Shown here one piece after another: positions 1 through 7,764 of a stretch of DNA of 32,942 bases. The notes under the pieces are model-generated. The model was not told where the DNA came from and did not search any database. It worked only from the letters and a program-made list of their open reading frames with translations. This DNA is from Deltaproteobacteria bacterium. Lineage in GTDB: Bacteria > Bdellovibrionota > Bacteriovoracia > Bacteriovoracales > Bacteriovoracaceae. The stretch is from assembly GCA_006226755.1 (NCBI GenBank), contig SBGE01000015.1, positions 1 to 32,942 on the forward strand, given 5' to 3'. Position 1 is the first letter of the stretch. Each line of letters opens with the position of its first letter. The position numbers were made by a program, and so were the translations under genes.

Positions 1-9
1 GAATAATAT

Positions 10-735
10 ATGAAACTACTAAGCATCGTAGCACTACTCTTTTCTTTTCAACTTTTGGCCGCTGAAAAGTATTGGCCAACAAAAGAACAATTTATTCGTT
101 TTCAAAAAGCTGATTTGAAAGAAACAGAACAAATGCTGAAAGACGGATTTGATCCAAATGTTACTTACAATACCAATGGTCCTATTAAAGGCCAAGGTGA
201 AACACTTCTTGTAGGGGCCATGGTCGCAGGTTTTCAAAGACCGATGGACGATCCAAGACGAGGTGACTCTTATAATCGTTATGAGTATATGAAGCTCTTA
301 CTAAAGTATGGAGCTGATCCCAATAAAATGGTCATTGAAGGAAGTTACAGGCAAGGAACGGCCATGCATTGGGCCGCTAAAATGTGCTCTGTCCTTCTTT
401 TTGATCTTCTTATTCAATACGGTGGAAAGCCAAACGAGCGTTACTGGTACTATACTTTTGAACCTACTCCAAAGGTTTCAGGGATTACCACTTTTGGCAC
501 TGCCGCCAGAGAAGGTTGTTACCCGGTCGCCATCTACATGATGGATAAACTTAAATTAAAACCATGGGAACCAAACTGTTCTCCAGTCTTTGTGGTTTCA
601 ACTGATAGGTTTGAACCAAATCGTCCAGGAAGAAGTAACCATACTAAAGTTGCAGAGGCGATTGATAAGCGTTTTCCTAATCTTTATGATAATGACTGGG
701 AAACTCTTTGTCCTGAAGATGACGCTGAAGATTAG
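10..735 (+). CDS. Exported ankyrin-repeat-like protein
   Basis: A 241-residue protein with a classical signal peptide: Lys2, a hydrophobic stretch to about residue 17, and cleavage probably after LLAA. The mature part holds degenerate ankyrin-type units, each a helix pair ending in a G-x-D/K-P-N turn: about 34-50 (ending GFDPN), 91-105 (YEYMKLLLKYGADPN) and 116-142 (GTAMHWAAK to GGKPN). A weaker unit follows near 160-180. Ankyrin repeats bind proteins; no enzymatic motif is visible, so the likely role is a periplasmic or secreted protein-binding module, partner unknown. Only 9 bases precede the start in this window, so its promoter and ribosome site cannot be judged. A terminator lies 65 bases downstream, so this is the last or only gene of its transcript. 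The ankyrin assignment is good; the function is not known. Confidence 0.8.
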   Translation: MKLLSIVALLFSFQLLAAEKYWPTKEQFIRFQKADLKETEQMLKDGFDPNVTYNTNGPIKGQGETLLVGAMVAGFQRPMDDPRRGDSYNRYEYMKLLLKYGADPNKMVIEGSYRQGTAMHWAAKMCSVLLFDLLIQYGGKPNERYWYYTFEPTPKVSGITTFGTAAREGCYPVAIYMMDKLKLKPWEPNCSPVFVVSTDRFEPNRPGRSNHTKVAEAIDKRFPNLYDNDWETLCPEDDAED

Positions 736-756
736 GATATCCGAACTGCCCATTCT

Positions 757-777
757 TTAAGGTATTCAATACCTTAA
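757..777. repeat. Perfect 10-bp palindrome between gene and terminator
   Basis: TTAAGGTATT and its exact reverse complement AATACCTTAA are separated by a single C. Directly attached is a pair of CTTAAG hexamers (773-778 and 783-788), spaced 10 bases apart, about one helical turn. It sits upstream of the hairpin terminator at 800. It could be a protein-binding site or an extra RNA hairpin; the sequence alone does not decide. Confidence 0.6.
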
Positions 778-799
778 GTTCACTTAAGCTAAGACTTCC

Positions 800-824
800 A
801 AGCCCCTGATTTCGGGGCTTTTTT
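800..824 (+). terminator. Rho-independent terminator after the ankyrin-like gene
   Basis: A 7-bp stem AAGCCCC/GGGGCTT (800-806 and 814-820) with a 7-base loop runs directly into six T residues (819-824). This is a textbook intrinsic terminator for the gene ending at 735. Confidence 0.9.
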
Positions 825-870
825 GTATTATCCGATCAAACAAATCCAGTATTCGTCCGATAATAAACTT

Positions 871-3800
871 ATGAAATTGCTGGTTTTGTTGTCCATTTTC
901 ACCCTATCATTTTCAGCCTACTCTACTGACTACGTCAGTTCGACTCATAATTATTTTTGCGAAAAGCTTGGTATCAATCTTCCAAAGTTTCCAAAAACAT
1001 TCATCAAATGGACACGAACCCAAAGGAAAGGGTGCTTGGTTGAAGATCCTGATTTAGAAAAACACGAAGATATTCGCCACCTCTTCACAGCGAAAGATAA
1101 GTCAGAAACACCTGAGCAAAGACAGCAAAGAGCTGTTTGCGAATGTCTAAAATCTAAATCAAAAGTTCAAGAAAAGCTTTACGAATGGAAGACTGAAGAG
1201 AAGTACACCAAGTGGATGGATGATATTGTTTGGAAGAGAATGGGAGATCACTTTAAGGGTCAACTCTACGAACAATTTAATCGTATGTTGCAAATGGATG
1301 TCCTGCTTCAACGTGGCGACGTTAATGAAAACTTCATGATGTATGCTCCAAAATGTCGAATGAAGTCGGTTGTTGAGCAGATTGACAGTATGCGCGGGAA
1401 AAAAATTACTGAAAGTGATAGAGATGGAAAAGAAGTTGTCTATGACTGCAGCGACAAAAAACTTTTTGACCGCCGCATGCGAGTCATTCTTGGCACCAAA
1501 GACACAAAGGACTTTCAAAAAAGAATGGAAGCGAGTCTCTCTAAAATTGTCAAAAATGAACTGACTGATGAAGACGTCAAAGCCGGCAGGTGTATGACTT
1601 ATAAGGGATATCTCGCTAGCCGCGCGCCTTCTTCTCTACGTTTTGAAATCCTCGATCAAATAAAAATGGCTCAGCAAAAAAATCAAGGAAACAGAAAAGA
1701 ACTGACAAATGCCCTTCGAAAAATATTTGACGATTATAATGGTAAATACGCCAGTGATGATAAAGCTTCGAGTACCAATCCTCTTTTTAATGATGACTAT
1801 CTAGAAAGTATTCTTGGTGAAGATGCCCTCTATGGCTCAACGAATGAAGGCATAGGTAAAAAACTTAAATCCCAAGTCAATGGTGCTCGCTTTAGAAACA
1901 AAAGAAAAACAAATGAACTCCAAGGGGATCCTTTTCTTCAATCACTATTAAGTGATCCTGATTTTTTTATGAGTTTTGCGAGAACCAAAAATCCACAAAT
2001 GGGATTTCACGATAAAGACAATCTTAAAAAAGTTTTCGAGGATCAAGATAGAAAATGTGAATCACTAAGTTCTCCAGCTCTAATGGCCAGAATGTTTTGT
2101 AATCCTAAACTACCTCCGGTAGATATTAATTCCATTAAAAATGATCTGGCACCTGAAGTCACTCAGAGCATGGACAATAACAAAAACCCTTTTGGAGCCA
2201 AAGTTAATGAGTACATGGCGGCTAAATACGTTTGCCACCCAGAGAAAAAAAGAGTTGATGGGAAAAAAAGACGTTGGACACCTGTGGAAAAAGATCCAGA
2301 AGATTTTATTCTTGAATACACACTGAACCCTAAAGGAAGACTCCTTTCAGATCTTGAAATTCTTGGGATTAAAAATACCAATGATCCAAGGTACAAAGAT
2401 CATCGAACTGAGTTTGAAAGAATTAATCAGCAAATGTGCCCATACATAGATGAGAAGTGTCGTGGAACAAATATGAAAGGTGAAGGTTGTAACCATATCC
2501 GACATGTTATTGCCTCTTCTCCAGCCAGACGTTACACACTTGAGGCTTTCAAAAAAGTTCAATACGGAAAAGATGTTCTCGAGTTAACGGATGAAGAAGC
2601 AAAAGAACTGAAAAGTCAGTTAGATGAAATTATCTCAAAATACAAAAGACCATTTAGTGTCTTGGGACTTCGTGAAGAGCTAAAAAACAAGCTTGCTGAA
2701 ATCTATATCGGCATCATTGAGAAAAAAACTGGCAAACAACTCGAAAAGCCAATTCATCTCTACCACCAAGCCCTCGTTTCATCAGGTCTAGTTTCCAAAA
2801 TTCATGATCATGTAAAAACTTTAGTTGATGCTCATACATATGGTTATGGACGAAACGTGACAATGGAAGCAAGAAGAGATACGGCCTTTTTGGAGTTTTA
2901 TGGTGAAGGTTTAAAAGAATATTTTTCCAAGCTTCCAAAAGAAGAAGGTGGCACGAGGATTAGTAGTAATGCAGATGTGACACCTGAGATGATTCTTCAA
3001 TATGCTAAATCACTTGGGAAGACCAAAGATGAAATGTTAAAGCCTCATTACGAAAAATCCCTCGAGACAAAAACAAGTCGTCTCTACAGAGCACTCATGG
3101 GAGGCACTCACGATAAAATTGTAGCCGATGATTCATCTCAAGGGGCCGTGGGAACAAACTACTTTACTGATTATGTTTTAGCCGCAAGTAAAACCGAAGA
3201 ACAAAACGTTGAAGCCTATAGAAGAGGTCTGGGTGGCCCAGATGGAGAATCATCAAAGACATCTATGACTTGGGCTCCACCTCCTCCTTGTATGGGTAAA
3301 ACTTGTGTCGACTCAGATGGAAATATTATTGACCAAACGGGAATGACTTCAAGCCCAGGTGACGCTGGTGGCGTTCCTTATGAGCGTTCTATTAATAGAA
3401 ATGAAGCTGATCCTCCCAAACCTGATGTCATTGCAAATACTGATGTTGGTATCGATATCAACTCGACCAACGGGGTGAATGCATCAAACGACAATAATGG
3501 AACACCTACAGTGTTCAATCCTGGTAATCAAACTAGAATCGTAGGTCAGCCTACAACTGTGGTGACGACGAGACGAACTTCTTTTAGTGATCCTGATGCA
3601 ACCGTAGTCAACATAGGCGGTCAAAGAAGAGTGATGGTCCCAACAACTAATGTCGGTGCCAATGACGGTGGAGACTCCGGTGATGATGTTGACACCAGTC
3701 CTCCAATTAAACGGGCCGAAACAAAAGCTCCCGAAGGACCGACTCGCGATGAAAACATGGATCGTATTGAACAAAACCTAAAAGACTACGAAACGTTGGA

Positions 3801-4644
3801 TAAAATTGCAGAGATTAGAAAACAGCTTACTCAAGAGCAAGAAAAAACCAGAAGAACTCTCCACGATCTCAAAACAGATAGAGAGCTGGCAAAGTTCAAC
3901 ACCGGAAATAACACTATTGCTCAAGGGAACATATTACCAAGTAACTTTGGTGCTTCGAATGATGACGGGTCATCTGGAGCCAACTACACCCCTACTTACG
4001 GTGTTTCCACCAACTCATCCAAGAAGTCTGACTTCGACCATGTCATGAAAAATGGAGAACTCCCAGGCCCTTCAGGAGCTTCTGCTGGTGGTAGAGGTCC
4101 AGCTTCTGCCGGCGGTGGAGCAACTGGACTTGGCGCTTTAGGCATTGGTGGAGGCATCAGTGGTTCTGCACTCGGTGGCATAGCTGAGAAGTTGAACATG
4201 AAAGATCCTTCTGTTTTAAAAGCGATCAAAAACGCCAAGATTCAGCTTCAAGCAGAGAACGTTTTCCCTTATCAGTTAGTCCAAGAAATGGGGATTGCAG
4301 AAGTGGTTGGAACTTTCGGACTTGAAGGTCAAACTTTTTATGCTCTAGAAATCAAAGATTTCAACTTTACTCTTCATAAAATTGACCTCTCTAAAAAGGT
4401 GGTTGAAGAAGGTGGACTATCTGGAAAAAGAAAAGAACTTCTCGCCTCTTTAACACTTTTAAGAGGAACAGTTGGCGCAGAGGCCACATTCAAACAAATT
4501 CAGAATTCTTATGTAGTTGAATCCTCTAAAACACTAAGTACTAATGAGGATAAGAAAAAGCTCTTCTTGAAGACTATGACCTATGAGGAATTAGACAAAC
4601 TTCTGGTCACTGCCGTTCATAAAGAGCTTAAGATCAAACAATAA
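871..4644 (+). CDS. Very large exported protein of unknown function
   Basis: I do not recognise this 1,257-residue protein. I start it at ATG 871, which gives a clean signal peptide (MKLLVLLSIFTLSFSAYS); the in-frame TTG at 823 lies in the T-run of the preceding terminator. Regions seen: a charged, helical N-terminal half with scattered cysteines; a proline-rich CxxxC segment (PPPPCMGKTC, near 3277-3308); an Asn/Gly/Thr-rich low-complexity stretch (about 3400-3700); a charged probable coiled coil (about 3757-3890); a Gly/Ala-rich linker (about 4075-4180); and a C-terminal globular part of about 150 residues. There is no transmembrane segment beyond the signal and no enzyme motif I can name. 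The layout suggests a secreted or periplasmic scaffold. No convincing Shine-Dalgarno precedes the ATG. Its stop codon abuts that of the convergent lipoprotein gene with no base between. Confidence 0.85.
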   Translation: MKLLVLLSIFTLSFSAYSTDYVSSTHNYFCEKLGINLPKFPKTFIKWTRTQRKGCLVEDPDLEKHEDIRHLFTAKDKSETPEQRQQRAVCECLKSKSKVQEKLYEWKTEEKYTKWMDDIVWKRMGDHFKGQLYEQFNRMLQMDVLLQRGDVNENFMMYAPKCRMKSVVEQIDSMRGKKITESDRDGKEVVYDCSDKKLFDRRMRVILGTKDTKDFQKRMEASLSKIVKNELTDEDVKAGRCMTYKGYLASRAPSSLRFEILDQIKMAQQKNQGNRKELTNALRKIFDDYNGKYASDDKASSTNPLFNDDYLESILGEDALYGSTNEGIGKKLKSQVNGARFRNKRKTNELQGDPFLQSLLSDPDFFMSFARTKNPQMGFHDKDNLKKVFEDQDRKCESLSSPALMARMFCNPKLPPVDINSIKNDLAPEVTQSMDNNKNPFGAKVNEYMAAKYVCHPEKKRVDGKKRRWTPVEKDPEDFILEYTLNPKGRLLSDLEILGIKNTNDPRYKDHRTEFERINQQMCPYIDEKCRGTNMKGEGCNHIRHVIASSPARRYTLEAFKKVQYGKDVLELTDEEAKELKSQLDEIISKYKRPFSVLGLREELKNKLAEIYIGIIEKKTGKQLEKPIHLYHQALVSSGLVSKIHDHVKTLVDAHTYGYGRNVTMEARRDTAFLEFYGEGLKEYFSKLPKEEGGTRISSNADVTPEMILQYAKSLGKTKDEMLKPHYEKSLETKTSRLYRALMGGTHDKIVADDSSQGAVGTNYFTDYVLAASKTEEQNVEAYRRGLGGPDGESSKTSMTWAPPPPCMGKTCVDSDGNIIDQTGMTSSPGDAGGVPYERSINRNEADPPKPDVIANTDVGIDINSTNGVNASNDNNGTPTVFNPGNQTRIVGQPTTVVTTRRTSFSDPDATVVNIGGQRRVMVPTTNVGANDGGDSGDDVDTSPPIKRAETKAPEGPTRDENMDRIEQNLKDYETLDKIAEIRKQLTQEQEKTRRTLHDLKTDRELAKFNTGNNTIAQGNILPSNFGASNDDGSSGANYTPTYGVSTNSSKKSDFDHVMKNGELPGPSGASAGGRGPASAGGGATGLGALGIGGGISGSALGGIAEKLNMKDPSVLKAIKNAKIQLQAENVFPYQLVQEMGIAEVVGTFGLEGQTFYALEIKDFNFTLHKIDLSKKVVEEGGLSGKRKELLASLTLLRGTVGAEATFKQIQNSYVVESSKTLSTNEDKKKLFLKTMTYEELDKLLVTAVHKELKIKQ

Positions 4645-5349
4645 TTAAAGTGTTGTGAAAAGAAAATCTCTCACTTCAGTCACTTCATTGGTATTCATGT
4701 TTCTTCTTTCAAACTTCAAGACACCTTCAAAAAGATTTCTCTTTGAAACGTATGCTGTCGTTTGAGTGGTAAAAGTCCTTCCATCACGAATGGCCCTATC
4801 GTATTGATTAACGACTCTCACAACAGGAATATCACCAATAAGACCTTCAGTAGCTGAGATCAGTCTAGAGTTTGAACAACGTCTTCCCATTTTTCTACAA
4901 TTGTAATCGTGATCGATATGTTCTCTTACTTCTTCACGAAGATCTTGAATAAGCTCAGCATGACTGACATAGCGTGAAAATGCTCCATCTCGTGTTGAGA
5001 AATTTCCACATCCAAAAGGTTGGTTAGGAAAAAGATCAGACTTTTTTGTTTTTCTTAATTGAAGCATTGGCATTCCACCAAATGGAGGAAAAGAACTGGC
5101 AGTGATTTCTTCAGTCACTGTGGTCCAGTAAAGGCAAAGATTCCCATTTCTGCCTTTCGTCTTGAATTGTTCTCTAACTACTTTCTTTTGCCCCACTCTC
5201 AAATTAGTTGAAGCATTCGAAACTTGAGTCATGAACATATCAATATCGTTTGGTGTGAATGGAATTTCCTGAGCAGAGCCCTTCTTATTATCGCTTCCAC
5301 AAGCGACAACCAATAAAGCAATCAATGCAAATGACATTACCTTTTTCAT
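4645..5349 (-). CDS. Hypothetical lipoprotein
   Basis: A 234-residue protein with a lipoprotein signal peptide: MKK, a hydrophobic core, and lipobox VVAC with the lipidated cysteine at residue 17, followed by GSDNKK. No aspartate directly follows the cysteine. The mature part has a few cysteines (CLYW, FGCGN, YNCRKMGRRC) and ends in an alternating beta-like pattern (TTQTTAYVSKRNLFEGVLKF), suggesting a small beta-rich periplasmic domain. I cannot assign a family. It faces the large exported-protein gene and their stop codons abut (TAA then TTA), so it is transcribed alone. A purine-rich GGAGGG site lies just upstream of its ATG. Confidence 0.85.
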   Translation of the reverse strand: MKKVMSFALIALLVVACGSDNKKGSAQEIPFTPNDIDMFMTQVSNASTNLRVGQKKVVREQFKTKGRNGNLCLYWTTVTEEITASSFPPFGGMPMLQLRKTKKSDLFPNQPFGCGNFSTRDGAFSRYVSHAELIQDLREEVREHIDHDYNCRKMGRRCSNSRLISATEGLIGDIPVVRVVNQYDRAIRDGRTFTTQTTAYVSKRNLFEGVLKFERRNMNTNEVTEVRDFLFTTL

Positions 5350-5520
5350 AATCCCTCCTAACTCTCTGAAAACAAATAATCACAAGATACCTACTCGAGT
5401 CAAAACCCCAAGTAGTTCTTACAGTACCTAAGTTATTGAAATATGTATCAGATGTTAGAAAGAGACCAATCTCTATGTCTCTAGAGGGCGTTTTGCTACT
5501 ACCTAAGAGCTTTTTAGAAG

Positions 5521-5805
5521 TTAATCCGTCCCATCTCCACCACCAGAGACTCCAGCAGTTTTGAAGATCTCACGGACTTTGTTAAATGGCAGAATGATCT
5601 TTACCTGCTCTTGAAGCTTATAGGATTTCTTAGATAAAACTTTTTTAGGAAGCTTTGATTTATATTTTTGATTAATTTGAACCACGATGTGATTTTCTTT
5701 GATGTCGACAACTTTTCCTTCGACTTGCATGTATTTCAACATTCCACTGTGAAGAGGAAGAGAAATAAATGAAACAGTTAAAAGTATGAGGAGTGATTTT
5801 TTCAT
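5521..5805 (-). CDS. Small exported protein, third gene of a micro-operon
   Basis: A 94-residue protein with a signal peptide (MKKSLLILLTVSFISLPLHS). The mature part (VEGKVVDIKENHIVVQINQ) resembles one small beta-barrel strand set of OB or SH3-like type, then lysine-rich residues and a Gly-rich tail (SGGGDGTD). No cysteine is present, unlike its two upstream partners. Its start overlaps the stop of the preceding gene as ATGA, so translation is probably coupled. No family recognised; the beta-barrel reading is inference from pattern only. Confidence 0.75.
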   Translation of the reverse strand: MKKSLLILLTVSFISLPLHSGMLKYMQVEGKVVDIKENHIVVQINQKYKSKLPKKVLSKKSYKLQEQVKIILPFNKVREIFKTAGVSGGGDGTD

Positions 5806-6035
5806 TTCTTCACCACTCCTTTTGCCCTTTGAACTTTTAATTCTTTGGACTGTAACTTACAAACAAGTTTCACGGGACAACCTGTTTCAAGTTTTTTACA
5901 AAAAATAGGAGGTGCACCTGCTGCTTTATAAACACAGATACTTTTTCCCTGATAAGTAATAGTTGTTGGCAGGTCATTATCTGCAGCTGATACCTGAGCA
6001 CTCATGGCCAGACCGAGTAGAGTTTCTAAAATCAT
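5802..6035 (-). CDS. Tiny exported protein with CPx4C motif, second gene of a micro-operon
   Basis: A 77-residue protein with a short signal-like N-terminus (MILETLLGLAMSAQVSAADN) that lacks the usual basic start. The mature region has four cysteines, three in the pattern C-x6-C-P-x4-C (from FCKKLETG to LVC). The same pattern occurs in the gene immediately upstream, so the two may be diverged paralogues. It overlaps both neighbours by four bases (ATGA), the mark of a translationally coupled operon. The even number of cysteines fits disulfides in the periplasm. Function unknown. Confidence 0.7.
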   Translation of the reverse strand: MILETLLGLAMSAQVSAADNDLPTTITYQGKSICVYKAAGAPPIFCKKLETGCPVKLVCKLQSKELKVQRAKGVVKK

Positions 6036-6388
6036 TGTTGAACTCCTGATCCTTGTCCTGAAGTTGGAGTTTCATTACTTGGAAGATCTTCTTGAAGAGT
6101 TGCGAGTTCTCCATCTTCAATCGTGACACCTGAGTCTTTAGAACAAGTAATCAAATCCGGACATTGAAGATCGGCAAGAGCAATACAAGAGACGCTTGAA
6201 GTTAAGGTCACTCCCTCTCCAAATGTACATACAGCTTGTCCATAGCAAACACCAAATCGGTCGCTCGGTTGCTTGACGATAATTGGGCTCTCTGAATATT
6301 TACAGTTTCTGGCATTGAAAAAGTCTGGAACGTCCGCAAGGACAGATAGACTTGTCAAAAACAGGGCCGAGAATATGAAAACTCTCAC
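6032..6388 (-). CDS. Small cysteine-rich exported protein, first gene of a micro-operon
   Basis: A 118-residue protein with a clear signal peptide (MRVFIFSALFLTSLSVLA, cleavage before DVPDFF). The mature part holds six cysteines in about 55 residues (NARNCK, FGVCYGQAVC, VSCIALADLQCPDLITC), including C-x7-C-P-x4-C like its downstream neighbour. The tail is acidic and then Gly/Gln/Ser-rich, probably disordered. The promoter should lie in the 56 bases separating it from the divergent gene at 6445, though I see no confident hexamer pair there. An overlapping reading frame at 6385-6951 on the same strand is the shadow of the divergent gene. No known family recognised. Confidence 0.75.
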   Translation of the reverse strand: MRVFIFSALFLTSLSVLADVPDFFNARNCKYSESPIIVKQPSDRFGVCYGQAVCTFGEGVTLTSSVSCIALADLQCPDLITCSKDSGVTIEDGELATLQEDLPSNETPTSGQGSGVQQ

Positions 6389-6444
6389 AATTTCGCTCCC
6401 TTAATTAAAGTTTCACTTAAATAAGATACTTGAAAAGACGATAA

Positions 6445-7386
6445 ATGAAAAAAGTTAAATCGTTTTTGCACTGGAAAGGTCTGATGAACACGACTAAAAA
6501 CGTCGACTATAGTGTCGCTGACATTCTCGAAAAGTCTGTGATCGATGCCTTCGATATCGCTGCTATTTTTTACAATCAGCTTTATCTTCGAAGAAAGGAA
6601 GCTTTCCCGGGATTGTCTTTGGTGGACTTCTCTAGAATCTTTGACCTTGGTGAAAAATCGATTCGAAACCTGACCCCATCTACCTTGGAAAGAGTCGGTG
6701 AAAAAACCGCTGTTAAAATGGCGAGAGGAACAGTTGATTCCACCTGCTGTACTCTTCTTAGCGAAGATGAACAAAGAATTTATCGACGTTACCTGAATCA
6801 ATATCGGGACAAGTTCAAAGACAAGCGAGGACGCAAGACTTCTGGCGAAGACGAAATGGTCGAAGACCGTGAGCTTTTGATCAATGAGTTTGTCACCAAG
6901 TACACCAACTCGAGAGACTTGATTGAACTTCTTTGCCATCTCTTCTCCCACGACGGATTAAGAAAGACTTTCTCTCTCACTCCTGTTCAACAACTCGCTC
7001 TCAAAGAGCTTTTGGCCTTTGAGTATGCTTATGAAACTGGATGGGAAACATTCAAGATTAACTCGAAGTATTCCACCCAATTCAAACTTCATCCCTCATT
7101 GGTCAACACCATGTGGGACTTAGGACTTGAAAAGGCCGAAGCTTACATGCGACGAAATCACGTCGTAATCAATTCCATCTCACAAGACGAAATCCTCCCC
7201 GAGGATATCGCCAGAGTTGAAGAGTCTCTGATCAAGTCCAAAAAAGTCTTTGATGAGGCGGTCAAAAAAGCGTCTGAGAACCTCAACAAAGAAAGGGTTC
7301 AAGTGATTTACGGAAGACTGTTTTCAGGCTTCGTCCACCCACTCCCTCGTATCAAAACTGACGATTCATCCGAACCAACAGAATAA
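6445..7386 (+). CDS. Cytoplasmic protein of unknown function
   Basis: A 313-residue, mostly helical, charged protein without signal peptide or membrane segment. I do not recognise the family. Residues 40-80 (SLVDFSRIFDLGEKSIRNL) could be a degenerate helix-turn-helix, but I would not call it DNA-binding on this alone. The middle (about 115-160) is strongly charged and the C-terminus ends in a helical region and a disordered tail. Two starts are possible: ATG 6445, with no clear Shine-Dalgarno, and ATG 6484, preceded by GGAAAGG four bases upstream. The second would remove 13 basic residues. It is divergent from the cysteine-rich micro-operon and convergent with the FecR-domain gene, so it is a single-gene unit. 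Confidence 0.75.
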   Translation: MKKVKSFLHWKGLMNTTKNVDYSVADILEKSVIDAFDIAAIFYNQLYLRRKEAFPGLSLVDFSRIFDLGEKSIRNLTPSTLERVGEKTAVKMARGTVDSTCCTLLSEDEQRIYRRYLNQYRDKFKDKRGRKTSGEDEMVEDRELLINEFVTKYTNSRDLIELLCHLFSHDGLRKTFSLTPVQQLALKELLAFEYAYETGWETFKINSKYSTQFKLHPSLVNTMWDLGLEKAEAYMRRNHVVINSISQDEILPEDIARVEESLIKSKKVFDEAVKKASENLNKERVQVIYGRLFSGFVHPLPRIKTDDSSEPTE

Positions 7387-7411
7387 GTTTTTCTCTTCTC
7401 ACCTGACCCTG

Positions 7412-7451
7412 AAAAAAGGGGGGATTGGAGGGATCCGAAGACCCCTCCAAT
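7412..7451 (-). terminator. Hairpin with distal T-run, between convergent genes
   Basis: A perfect 9-bp stem ATTGGAGGG/CCCTCCAAT (7424-7432 and 7443-7451) with a 10-base loop. Read on the minus strand it is followed by six C and then six T (complement of 7412-7417). On the plus strand only TTTA follows, so it may also end the gene at 7386 weakly. Confidence 0.5.
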
Positions 7452-7551
7452 TTAGATTGTGTTCATAGGCGAGATTATTGTTAAAACCCCTCTAAATAGA
7501 ATCCAACGGTAGGCTCAACTTTCATCTATCCGAGGGCGGAATTTGTCTTCT

Positions 7552-7587
7552 AAAAGGGGCCCAAGGCTTTAGGAGGGCCTTGGACCC
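7552..7587 (-). terminator. Likely terminator of the FecR-domain gene
   Basis: An 11-bp stem with one C-A mismatch (GGGCCCAAGGC at 7557-7567, GCCTTGGACCC at 7577-7587) and a 9-base loop. On the minus strand it is followed by CC and TTTT (complement of 7552-7555). It is the first T-tailed hairpin met by transcription leaving the FecR-domain gene. Confidence 0.55.
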
Positions 7588-7615
7588 ATTTCTCACACAC
7601 CACTGAGAGAAACCA

Positions 7616-7646
7616 TTTGAGAAAAGATGTGTTATCGTTTCTCAAA
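7616..7646. repeat. 9-bp perfect inverted repeat
   Basis: TTTGAGAAA (7616-7624) and TTTCTCAAA (7638-7646) are exact reverse complements around a 13-base spacer. There is no T-run on either side, so a terminator is unlikely; a binding site or RNA hairpin remains possible. Confidence 0.5.
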
Positions 7647-7764
7647 TACAGAATACCCTGCAACGCGTCAAATGTCTGATTTTTAAGGGATTTTTGTTAA
7701 AAAGGCGGTTTTTACCACTGCTTTGGAAAGGGGCATTGGCAAATATCGGGGACTTAGAAATGCT

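Larger units (their letters stand above)
7387..7764. other. 378-base convergent intergenic region with three inverted repeats
   Basis: No credible gene lies here. The region separates two genes that end towards each other and contains three hairpin-forming inverted repeats (7424-7451, 7557-7587, 7616-7646). The first two have T-runs on the minus-strand side and suit termination of the FecR-domain gene. The rest is unremarkable AT-rich sequence. The length and number of hairpins exceed what two convergent terminators need, so a small RNA is possible but not shown. Confidence 0.6.

Noticed and set aside
823-870. TTG start for the large exported protein
   Set aside because: It would begin in the T-run of the preceding terminator and add 16 residues before a complete signal peptide.
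6385-6951. 188-codon open frame on the minus strand upstream of the cysteine-rich micro-operon
   Set aside because: It lies opposite the 313-residue plus-strand gene, which has the more protein-like composition; the minus-strand product has no recognisable features.
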